A DNA stretch of 64,000 nucleotides from an uncultured Lachnospiraceae bacterium. GTDB taxonomy: Bacteria; Bacillota; Clostridia; Lachnospirales; Lachnospiraceae. Each line of letters starts with the position of its first letter. Within the stretch, counting starts at the first letter, position 1. The notes under the pieces were generated by a model. It was given only the letters and a program-made list of their open reading frames with translations. It was not told the DNA's origin and did not search any database. The position numbers and the translations under genes are program-made. Of the stretch, positions 43,497 to 50,492 are shown piece after piece. The stretch is from the NCBI GenBank assembly GCA_934352055.1, contig CAKRJY010000001.1, positions 496,001 through 560,000 on the forward strand, in the 5' to 3' direction.

Positions 43497-44801
43497 ATGC
43501 GAAACAGCAAACGTATCGCCTGTACCGGGCTTGTTGCCATACTGACGCTGTCCTTGTCCGCCTGCGGCAGCAAAGACAAAAAAACCAGCTACGATCCTCT
43601 TCCAGAAGAAGATGATACGATATACAACATTAGCATTTGTCAGGATGAAAACAGCGAATACTACAACCAGATAGCGCAAGGTTTTCAGGATGCCTTAGAT
43701 GATTTATTCGGTTCGGCACACATCAATGTCACAACGACAATTGCAAGCGATGAGGCAGGCACAGACAGCATCTGCGCAGGCTATGTGAATGCTCAGACAA
43801 ATCTGATTTTTGCCAACGGCAAAAAGAGCCTTTCTTCTGCAGCTACTGCCACCGAAGAAATCCCTATCGTCGGCGCAGCCGTTATGGATTATCAAAACGC
43901 GCTCCATCTTGTCACAGCTTCCGATACCAGCTGGAATAAAAAGACCGGAACAAATGTGACCGGTATTTCTTCTAAACCAAACTTAGAGGAACAACTTTCC
44001 TTACTGATTGAGGCAACACCGGATTTAAAATCTGTTGGACTATTATATAACCCGGAAGATACCGATGGTATTTATCAAAATGTTCTCCTTGAGAAATATT
44101 TAAATCAGGCCGGCATTCCGTGGAAAGAATACGCTATTCCATCGGATGACACAGGGACTGCTCTCAGTGATCAAATTACGGATACGACAGCCATCACTCC
44201 ATCAAAGCAAATTGCTTCTTCTGTTACGGAAGGTGCGAACAATGCAGTAGAATCTTTCGATGGAAACGACTTATTAAGCGGAATTTTTTCACCGAGCAGC
44301 GCACATGAGCCGACAGCTTCTGCGACATGGACAGAAGAATTATCCGCTGCCAACACGACTCCACTTGAAGCAGACGCTTCTTTAAAGGAAATTGTTCAGT
44401 ATGCCTGCAATGAATGCAGCGTTTTATTCCTTCCTGCAGAAAGCCAGTTGACAAGCGAAGTAGAGACCATTGCAGACATTGCCACTTCCTGCGGCACAAG
44501 AACCGTCGGTGGCGATGCAGCTCTTGGAGAGCAGACTTTGGTTTCTATGTACAAAGACCCTTATGGCATGGGATATGCCGCCGGAAAGATGGTTTACCGC
44601 ATCCTTGTTGATGGAGTACAGCCGGGCGAAATCAAAATCAGCAGTTCCCCTGCCGAAAATGTCAAACTGTACAACGCGTCACGCGCCGAAAGTTTTGATA
44701 TGACATTTCCAAAATCTTTCCACGAGATTCATGAGTATTTTTCAACATACGAGATTGGATCTACCACTACTAGAATCAGTAGTGATGATGAAGAAGAATA
44801 A
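43497..44801 (+). CDS. ABC transporter substrate-binding lipoprotein (PF04392-type), orphan
   Basis: The frame opens at 43353 but the ATG at 43497 follows GGAGG and begins a lipoprotein signal (MRNSKRIACTGLVAILTL, lipobox LSAC), giving 434 residues. Motifs of the ABC_sub_bind family: TTIASDEAGTDSICAGYVNA, IPIVGAAVMDYQNALHL, NVTGISSKPNLEEQLSLL, SVGLLYNPEDTDG in lobe one and ECSVLFLPAESQLTSE, GGDAALGEQTLVSMYKDPYG, AAGKMVYRILVDG in lobe two. An Ala/Ser/Thr-rich insert of about 75 residues lies between the lobes. No permease or ATPase gene is adjacent. Ligand unknown; relatives bind aromatic amino acids or other small molecules. Confidence 0.85.
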   Translation: MRNSKRIACTGLVAILTLSLSACGSKDKKTSYDPLPEEDDTIYNISICQDENSEYYNQIAQGFQDALDDLFGSAHINVTTTIASDEAGTDSICAGYVNAQTNLIFANGKKSLSSAATATEEIPIVGAAVMDYQNALHLVTASDTSWNKKTGTNVTGISSKPNLEEQLSLLIEATPDLKSVGLLYNPEDTDGIYQNVLLEKYLNQAGIPWKEYAIPSDDTGTALSDQITDTTAITPSKQIASSVTEGANNAVESFDGNDLLSGIFSPSSAHEPTASATWTEELSAANTTPLEADASLKEIVQYACNECSVLFLPAESQLTSEVETIADIATSCGTRTVGGDAALGEQTLVSMYKDPYGMGYAAGKMVYRILVDGVQPGEIKISSSPAENVKLYNASRAESFDMTFPKSFHEIHEYFSTYEIGSTTTRISSDDEEE

Positions 44802-44826
44802 TTGCATATACGGATAGATGGGAGGG

Positions 44827-44858
44827 GGCTTTGCTTACGACAGCAAAGCCTCTTTTAT
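44827..44858 (+). terminator. intrinsic terminator after the lipoprotein gene
   Basis: Stem GGCTTTGCT/AGCAAAGCC (44827-44835 and 44842-44850) with a TACGAC loop, followed by TCTTTTATT. It overlaps the last codons and stop of recD2 on the other strand. Confidence 0.8.
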
Positions 44859-47057
44859 TCTCTCTTGCAGCCCCGAATAGCGTCGTTGCTGCGTCGTATT
44901 ATCAACCATCTGATAGAATACATTTTCATCTCCCACAATTGTGATACACTTGCGGGCTCTTGTGACTGCAGTATATAACAGATTGCGATTCATAAGCATC
45001 CGTGGACCCGGCAAAAGCGGCATCACAACCGCCGGATATTCGCTTCCCTGCGATTTGTGAATCGTGATGGCATACGCCAATTCCAATTCATCCAGCCCCT
45101 TAAACGGATACTGTACCAGTCTATTTTCATCGTACAGCACACTCACAGTACTGCTGTAATCATTGATTTCCTGAATGATTCCGACATCCCCATTAAACAC
45201 GCCAAGGCCTTTATCAATCGCAAGTCCATATCGGCTGCGGATTTCCCATTCCAGCTGATAATTGTTGCGAATCTGCATTACCTTATCACCTTCGCGGAAA
45301 ATACGATCTCCTACCTGGTGCTCTTTTTTCTGTTTTGCCGGTGGATTCAGATATTGCTGCAAGATTGTGTTCAGGCGTTCTACACCGAGCAACCCTTTTC
45401 GCGTCGGTGTCAGCACCTGGATATCATAACTGGTCGCCTCCACATAACGTGGCATCTTTTGTTTAACCAATTGCAGCACGACATTAATAATCACATCCGC
45501 ATCATAGCGTTTGAGCAGGAAGAAATCCTTACTCTTATTATCAAGTGTAATATGCTCTCCATCGTTGATTTTATGCGCATTTACAACGATGTCGCTCTGA
45601 CTTGCCTGGCGGAAAATCTTTTGCAAAGTGACCACCGGAAAGCATTCCGATGCAATGATATCACGCAGGACATTTCCCGGGCCAACACTTGGCAGCTGAT
45701 TCACATCTCCCACAAGAATCAGTCTGGTGCCAGCGCCAACTGCTTTTAACAAAGCATAGAGCAGTGTAATATCGACCATCGACATCTCATCGATGATAAT
45801 CACATCTGCCTCAAGTGGATTTTTCTCATTTCGCTCAAACATACCACCAATCTGCTTCGCGCTTTCTTCCGCTTCACTCATCGCACCATTGACTTCAAGC
45901 ATACGGTGAATGGTCTTTGCCTCATAACCGGTTGTCTCGCTCATCCGCTTCGCAGCACGCCCCGTTGGTGCCGCCAAAAAGATATCATAACCTTCTCCCA
46001 CAAAGTAACTGATCATCGCACGAATCGTTGTCGTTTTTCCGGTACCGGGTCCGCCTGTCAAAACAAACAGACCATGTGTCGCCGCCTGACGCACTGCCTC
46101 AGCCTGCCATTCATCCAGTTCCATCTGCTCTTCCTCGGAAATTCTTGCAATCGCTTGCGCCAGTTTTGCCGGCGTTACATCATATTGCTGGTTGAGCGCA
46201 TGCAGCATACCTGCAGACCTTTGTTCCATACGATAGAAACTTTTCGCATAAATACCTTCTTCTTTGAGCTCTACCTTGCCATCCATCGCCAGGTTCATGA
46301 TATGACCTTCGATGTGTTCCGGCTCCACCCCCAGAAGCTGATTCGCATAACGCAGCAGTTCCTCACGCGGCAAATACGTATGCCCCAGCGTCGCTGCGCC
46401 TGTCAGGCAGTATAGGATTCCACTGCGGATACGAAAATCTGAGTCTGTACGAATACCGACACGAGACGCGATCTCGTCTGCGATTTTAAAACCAATCCCA
46501 GACACTTCTTCCGCCATACGATATGGATTCTCGCGAATGACACTATAGATTTCCTGCCCATATGCCTGGTAAATCTTCACCGCCAGATTGGTCGATATGC
46601 CATATTTCTCCAGAAAAATCATGGCATCACGCAGATCCTTTTTTTCTACCATCTGGTTGGAAATCTCCATCGCCATACGCTCGCTGATTCCTTTGACCTC
46701 TGCTAAGCGCTCCGGCTCTTCCTCCATAATACGAAACGTATCGTTTTTAAAACGGCGCACAATACGCGCTGCTAATGCAACACCTATGCCTTTGATTGCG
46801 CCGGAAGCCAGATACCGCTCCATAGAAAGCACATCCTCGGGTGGTTTTGTCTCATAGGATTTCATCTGAAACTGCTCTCCGTAGGTCGGATGCGACGTGT
46901 ATTCTCCATGTAATAAAAGAATCTCCCCCTCCGTAACGACAGGGAAGATTCCTACACACGTGATCTCATCTTCATCACTTATTAAGTTAAGAACGGTATA
47001 CCCGTTATCTGCATTGCGGAACACAATGTGATCCACATAGCCTTGTAATTCTTCCAT
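44835..47057 (-). CDS. recD2: ATP-dependent DNA helicase RecD2
   Basis: 740 residues, the length of RecD2/YrrC proteins that work without RecBC. The N-terminal OB-like region (MEELQGYVDHIVFRNADNGYT) and helix-hairpin-helix segments (ASGAIKGIGVALAARIV) precede the motor: Walker A LTGGPGTGKTTTIRAM, VIIIDEMSMVDITLLY (Walker B), LVGDVNQLPSVGPGNVL, and the C-terminal motif TIHKSQGSEYPAVVMP with TAVTRARK. A 5'-3' helicase in replication-fork repair and recombination. It lies 19 bases after the flgJ-like gene and ends in a convergent terminator. Confidence 0.95.
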   Translation of the reverse strand: MEELQGYVDHIVFRNADNGYTVLNLISDEDEITCVGIFPVVTEGEILLLHGEYTSHPTYGEQFQMKSYETKPPEDVLSMERYLASGAIKGIGVALAARIVRRFKNDTFRIMEEEPERLAEVKGISERMAMEISNQMVEKKDLRDAMIFLEKYGISTNLAVKIYQAYGQEIYSVIRENPYRMAEEVSGIGFKIADEIASRVGIRTDSDFRIRSGILYCLTGAATLGHTYLPREELLRYANQLLGVEPEHIEGHIMNLAMDGKVELKEEGIYAKSFYRMEQRSAGMLHALNQQYDVTPAKLAQAIARISEEEQMELDEWQAEAVRQAATHGLFVLTGGPGTGKTTTIRAMISYFVGEGYDIFLAAPTGRAAKRMSETTGYEAKTIHRMLEVNGAMSEAEESAKQIGGMFERNEKNPLEADVIIIDEMSMVDITLLYALLKAVGAGTRLILVGDVNQLPSVGPGNVLRDIIASECFPVVTLQKIFRQASQSDIVVNAHKINDGEHITLDNKSKDFFLLKRYDADVIINVVLQLVKQKMPRYVEATSYDIQVLTPTRKGLLGVERLNTILQQYLNPPAKQKKEHQVGDRIFREGDKVMQIRNNYQLEWEIRSRYGLAIDKGLGVFNGDVGIIQEINDYSSTVSVLYDENRLVQYPFKGLDELELAYAITIHKSQGSEYPAVVMPLLPGPRMLMNRNLLYTAVTRARKCITIVGDENVFYQMVDNTTQQRRYSGLQERIKEALLS

Positions 47058-47076
47058 ATACTATGTAGTCCTGTTT

Positions 47077-47436
47077 CTACTCTATGCCATAGTTACGCTT
47101 CATCTGAGAGACCAATTCGTCTGTCAGACTACCACCATATTCCGATACCATCTCGCCCGCAAGCTGTTGTATGGTCGCATCCATATACATGTCTTTATAT
47201 TGGCTCATCGATGCGTCCTCGTCATCGTCGGATGTAACGGAATCCTTCATTTGCTTTATTACCTGCTCTAACATATAGGATTCAAAAGACTCTACAGCCT
47301 CTACCAATTCTTCTTCTGTTGAGTCCGAAGATATGCCGGAAAGTGCTCCTGTCGCCTTTTCCGAACGCGATGAGCTCTTAACATTGCTAGCCATCGTGTC
47401 ATAGTAGGAAGATAATCCATCCACTGAAAAACTCAT
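47077..47436 (-). CDS. flgJ: rod-binding FlgJ N-terminal-like protein
   Basis: 119 residues. EELVEAVESFESYMLEQVIKQM is the rod-binding domain core (the FE-Y-LEQ-LKQMR type), with MYMDATIQQLAGEMVSEYGG and a short C-terminal helix (LTDELVSQMKRNYG). It lacks the muramidase domain of long FlgJ proteins, as usual for Firmicutes. It probably caps or guides flagellar rod assembly. It follows flhP by ten bases in the unit driven from the sigma-28-type site upstream of flhO. Confidence 0.82.
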   Translation of the reverse strand: MSFSVDGLSSYYDTMASNVKSSSRSEKATGALSGISSDSTEEELVEAVESFESYMLEQVIKQMKDSVTSDDDEDASMSQYKDMYMDATIQQLAGEMVSEYGGSLTDELVSQMKRNYGIE

Positions 47437-47446
47437 ATCCTACCTC

Positions 47447-48265
47447 CTATCGTTTGAGATTGTTTGCCTGTTCCAACATCGTATCGGATGTCGTAATCGC
47501 CTTTGAGTTCATCTCATAGGCTCTCTGTGCCACAATCAGATTCACCATTTCGTCTGCCACATTGACATTGGATGCTTCGAGATACCCCTGTGCAATGGTG
47601 CTTCTTGTCACACCGGCTGTAGTTGCTTCACTCAAAGCCACGCCAGATGCCTGTGTTGCTTCAAACAGACTGTCTCCTGTTTTTTCCAGACCTTTTGGAT
47701 TGTTAAACTGATACAATGCCACCTGTTGTCCTGTTGGAATGTAGGTGCCATCTGCTGCTTTATACGCAACCGATCCATCGGTACCAAAAGAAACACTGTC
47801 ACCAGATGCTCCATTCGGCAACATAATTGGATTACCCTGATAATCAAGGACTTCCTGTCCTTTGGATGTCGCAAGTACACGGTTGCCCATGTTATCCAGT
47901 GCCCAGGTGAAATCACCGCTTCTGGTATAATAGGTGCCATTATCCGCGCCACGTACTGCAAAAAAGCCGGAACCACTGATGCAAAGCGCTGTCTTGCTTG
48001 CATTGGCCTGCATGGTTCCCTGCGTATAATCTGTATTTGTAGATGCCACTCTCGCACCAAGTCCCACCTGTGCTGTTGTCGGCTTATCTTCGCCATTTGC
48101 CGTGGTGGTCTCTGTTCGAAGTGTCTGGTATAAAAGTGACTTAAATTGCGTAGATTGGGATTTGTATCCCACCGTATTAACATTTGCAAGATTGTTGGCA
48201 ATCGTGTCAACATTTGTCTGCTGCGCCTTCATTCCGGAAGCGCCTGTCCATAGTGCTCTCATCAT
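47447..48265 (-). CDS. flhP: flagellar distal rod/hook-basal body protein FlhP (FlgG-like)
   Basis: 272 residues. MMRALWTGASGMKAQQTNVDTIANNLANVNT is split over the start (start at first or second Met); TIANNLANVNTVGYKSQSTQ is the flagellar basal-body rod motif, GFFAVRGADNGTYYTRSGDF the hook-like beta region, and the C-terminal EASNVNVADEMVNLIVAQRA with RAYEMNSKAI ends in the DUF1078 coiled-coil motif. In Bacillus the order is mbl-flhO-flhP, as here. Exported through the flagellar type III apparatus. Confidence 0.9.
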   Translation of the reverse strand: MMRALWTGASGMKAQQTNVDTIANNLANVNTVGYKSQSTQFKSLLYQTLRTETTTANGEDKPTTAQVGLGARVASTNTDYTQGTMQANASKTALCISGSGFFAVRGADNGTYYTRSGDFTWALDNMGNRVLATSKGQEVLDYQGNPIMLPNGASGDSVSFGTDGSVAYKAADGTYIPTGQQVALYQFNNPKGLEKTGDSLFEATQASGVALSEATTAGVTRSTIAQGYLEASNVNVADEMVNLIVAQRAYEMNSKAITTSDTMLEQANNLKR

Positions 48266-48293
48266 AAGCGATGCCGCTCCTTTCTAACAGGTA

Positions 48294-49094
48294 TTATACC
48301 TGTCCTACACTGTTCACTGCTTTGTCAAGTGTAGAATCCTCGGTCTGAATCACCTTTTGCCCAGCCTCATAGGCTCTTGCCACGGTAATCATATCCACCA
48401 TCTCATCTATCACGTTGACATTGGAAGCTTCTAGGCATCCTTGCTCAACGGAAGCATCACTGGCTAACACCTGTCCTCCCGGAACTAAGTTGTACAGGTT
48501 CTCACCATATTTTGAAACATAATTGTTATCTGCGAAACGCACAACACCAATCCGGTCAATCACCTGATCGTTCTGGTAAATAAACCCTTGTTCATCAATC
48601 TTATAGTCCTGATCCGGGTTCACGCGCACATAATTGGCAAGTGCATCGTCTGAATTCAGTGCCCCATTACGGTTCAGCACATAATCTCCATCTGATGTAC
48701 GCAAATAACCTGCGTTATCCACAGAAAACGCACCATCCCTGGTATATTTGATAGAAGTCTCTCCATTTTTGGAAGTAAATGCGATTGCAAAATAACCCTC
48801 TCCGGACAATGCCAGATCCGACATATTCTCTGTAATCTGAAAACTGCCCTGATCCCAGTTCGTATAGGTCTCGCCCACTTTTACGCCCAGACTAATTGAA
48901 CCAATACGCTGTGGCATATTGTAATTGGATGTATCTTTAATCTTGATTGCCAGCTCATGATCAAACGACTGATTCACCATACCTTCTTTTTTGTATCCGG
49001 TCGTCGCAGAGTTTGCCAGATTATTTGCAATGACATCCATGCGCTTCTGTTCATTGACCATGCCGGTATATCCGGTGTACAGTCCTTTTACCAT
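48294..49094 (-). CDS. flhO: flagellar rod protein FlhO (FlgF/FlgG-like)
   Basis: 266 residues. MVKGLYTGYTGMVNEQKRMD then VIANNLANSATTGYKKEG is the rod motif; LSGEGYFAIAFTSKNG and YTRDGAFSVDNAGYLRTSDG form the middle; EASNVNVIDEMVDMITVARA and RAYEAGQKVIQTED form the C-terminal helix. It is a paralogue of the next gene. AGGAGG lies a few bases before the ATG and the sigma-28-type promoter is 45 bases upstream, behind mbl. Confidence 0.9.
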   Translation of the reverse strand: MVKGLYTGYTGMVNEQKRMDVIANNLANSATTGYKKEGMVNQSFDHELAIKIKDTSNYNMPQRIGSISLGVKVGETYTNWDQGSFQITENMSDLALSGEGYFAIAFTSKNGETSIKYTRDGAFSVDNAGYLRTSDGDYVLNRNGALNSDDALANYVRVNPDQDYKIDEQGFIYQNDQVIDRIGVVRFADNNYVSKYGENLYNLVPGGQVLASDASVEQGCLEASNVNVIDEMVDMITVARAYEAGQKVIQTEDSTLDKAVNSVGQV

Positions 49095-49138
49095 AATTCC
49101 TCCTAAGCAATCGATATAAGATAATGACTTCTATCTAT

Positions 49139-49165
49139 ATATCGGATAATTCCGTCTGATATTTA
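49139..49165 (-). promoter_or_regulatory. sigma-28 (SigD/FliA)-type flagellar promoter
   Basis: Minus strand: TAAA (49165-49162), exactly 15 bases, then TCCGATAT (49146-49139), against the consensus TAAA-N15-GCCGATAA. It is in the gap between mbl and flhO and would drive flhO-flhP-flgJ (and perhaps recD2). Confidence 0.72.
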
Positions 49166-49172
49166 ACAAAAA

Positions 49173-50168
49173 TTAGTCTTCAGAGCGATCTCCTGAAAGG
49201 AACTCTACGAATTTACCGGTTCCGATTGCAACACAAGTCGTTGCTTCTTCTGCTGTCATCGTATTAATACCTGTACGCTCTTCAATCAATTCTTCTAATC
49301 CACGAAGTAATGCACCGCCACCAGTCAAGACAATACCGCGGTCAGCAACATCTGCCGCCAACTCTGGTGGTGTCTTCTCAAGTACAGAGTGAATCGCCTC
49401 AACAATCTGTAAGGTAGGCTCACGCAATGCTTCTTCTGTCTCTTCGGAAGAAACTTCGATAGTCTTTGGAAGACCGGTAACTAAGTTACGACCTCTGACA
49501 TCCATCGTCTCCGGTGTTGGGAGAGGATAGCAGGTACCAATCTTAATCTTGATGTCTTCTGCTGTACGCTCACCAATCAACAGGTTGTGTTTTTTACGCA
49601 TATAACGAACGATTGCCTCGTCAAAATCATCGCCGGCAATCTTAATTGACGTGCTGACAACAGAACCGCCCAAAGAAATCACGGCAATATCTGCTGTACC
49701 ACCACCGATATCTACAATCATATTACCGCATGGTCTGGAAATATCAATGCCTGCACCAATTGCTGCTGCGATTGGCTCTTCAATAATAGAAACCTCGCGT
49801 GCGCCTGCTGCATACGTAGCATCTTCTACTGCTCTCTTCTCCACTTCGGTTGCTCCACTTGGGATACAAACACTGATACGTGGCTTACGATAGCTCTTCT
49901 TACCCATTGCTTTCTGGATAAAATACTTAATCATCTTTTCTGTTACTGTATAATCAGAAATAACACCCTGACGCAGTGGACGTACCGCAACAATATTGCC
50001 CGGTGTTCTTCCCAACATCAGACGTGCTTCTTCACCAATTGCTTTGATTTTGTTGGTATCACGATCAAAAGCCACAACAGATGGCTCTTTTAATACAACA
50101 CCTTTTCCTCTAACGTACACCAAAATGCTGGCTGTACCCAAATCAATTCCGATATCACTTGAAACCAT
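49173..50168 (-). CDS. mbl: MreB-like cell-shape protein Mbl
   Basis: 331 residues, actin-like fold: SSDIGIDLGTASILVYVRGK (phosphate 1), GVVLKEPSVVAFDRDT, RPLRQGVISDYTVTEKM, VCIPSGATEVEKRAVEDAT, IEEPIAAAIGAGIDI, MIVDIGGGTADIAVISLGG (phosphate 2) and VLTGGGALLRGLEELI (adenosine motif). The flanking flhO-flhP pair identifies it as the Mbl member rather than MreB. It forms membrane filaments guiding lateral wall synthesis. It has its own promoter (50244-50271) and a leader with a small hairpin. Confidence 0.93.
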   Translation of the reverse strand: MVSSDIGIDLGTASILVYVRGKGVVLKEPSVVAFDRDTNKIKAIGEEARLMLGRTPGNIVAVRPLRQGVISDYTVTEKMIKYFIQKAMGKKSYRKPRISVCIPSGATEVEKRAVEDATYAAGAREVSIIEEPIAAAIGAGIDISRPCGNMIVDIGGGTADIAVISLGGSVVSTSIKIAGDDFDEAIVRYMRKKHNLLIGERTAEDIKIKIGTCYPLPTPETMDVRGRNLVTGLPKTIEVSSEETEEALREPTLQIVEAIHSVLEKTPPELAADVADRGIVLTGGGALLRGLEELIEERTGINTMTAEEATTCVAIGTGKFVEFLSGDRSED

Positions 50169-50200
50169 AATGTTTCTCCTTTCAGCTTTGTATATAAAAC

Positions 50201-50215
50201 GTGGACCTAGTCCAC
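50201..50215 (-). promoter_or_regulatory. leader hairpin of mbl
   Basis: Perfect stem GTGGAC/GTCCAC around a three-base loop, followed on the minus strand by GTTTTATA, about 33 bp before the mbl ATG and 20 bases after the predicted start. It could act as a weak attenuator or stabiliser. Confidence 0.45.
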
Positions 50216-50243
50216 CTAATGATAGTTTTGCATTCTAATTTCA

Positions 50244-50271
50244 ATTATATACAAATGTTACCATTTTTCAA
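50244..50271 (-). promoter_or_regulatory. sigma-A-type promoter of mbl
   Basis: Minus strand: TTGAAA (50271-50266), 16-base spacer, TATAAT (50249-50244), about 75 bp before the mbl ATG. Confidence 0.75.
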
Positions 50272-50377
50272 TGGATTTTTTCTGAAGATATTCTTAAATA
50301 ATTCTTTTTTCATTTTTTTAAAATTTTAATCTTTTTTTCACATAATGGACACATTTCTTGGGTAGTATAATTACCGT

Positions 50378-50482
50378 ACTAGCAAATAGTGCTAATATAT
50401 TTTTCATAACTCAGCTCCGGGAGCCTAGCTTCCGGAGCACTCCCCAAAAAATTAAGGAATCGCTTTCGCGATTCCTTTTCTT
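50378..50482 (+). ncRNA. candidate small structured RNA between mbl and uvrA
   Basis: On the plus strand a TATAAT box (50366-50371, poor -35) precedes three successive stems: TAGCA/TGCTA (50380-50394), an 11-bp stem GCTCCGGGAGC/GCTTCCGGAGC around CTA (50414-50438), and GGAATCGC/GCGATTCC with a TTTC loop (50456-50475) followed by TTTTCTT, a possible terminator. The 11-bp stem has a G-U pair only on this strand; the other strand gives an A-C mismatch, which favours plus-strand RNA. No protein frame fits. I do not recognise a known family. The rest of the 50169-50492 gap is AT-rich with nothing else visible. Confidence 0.35.
50446..50477 (-). terminator. intrinsic terminator of uvrBA
   Basis: Minus strand: AAGGAATCGC, GAAA tetraloop, GCGATTCCTT, then AATTTTTT, 16 bases after the uvrA stop codon. 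The hairpin also suits the opposite direction. Confidence 0.85.
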
Positions 50483-50492
50483 ATTGTATCTC

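Noticed and set aside
45057..45749. 230-codon plus-strand frame inside recD2
   Set aside because: Antisense to a well-supported helicase gene; no recognisable domain and no ribosome binding site.
47632..48213. 193-residue open frame on the minus strand inside flhP
   Set aside because: Same strand, other frame; rich in R, Q and M with no domain pattern. It is a shadow of flhP.
50169..50492. tRNA or known housekeeping RNA (6S, SRP, RNase P) in the mbl-uvrA gap
   Set aside because: No TTCGA loop, acceptor stem or conserved cores of those RNAs; only the three-stem candidate remains.
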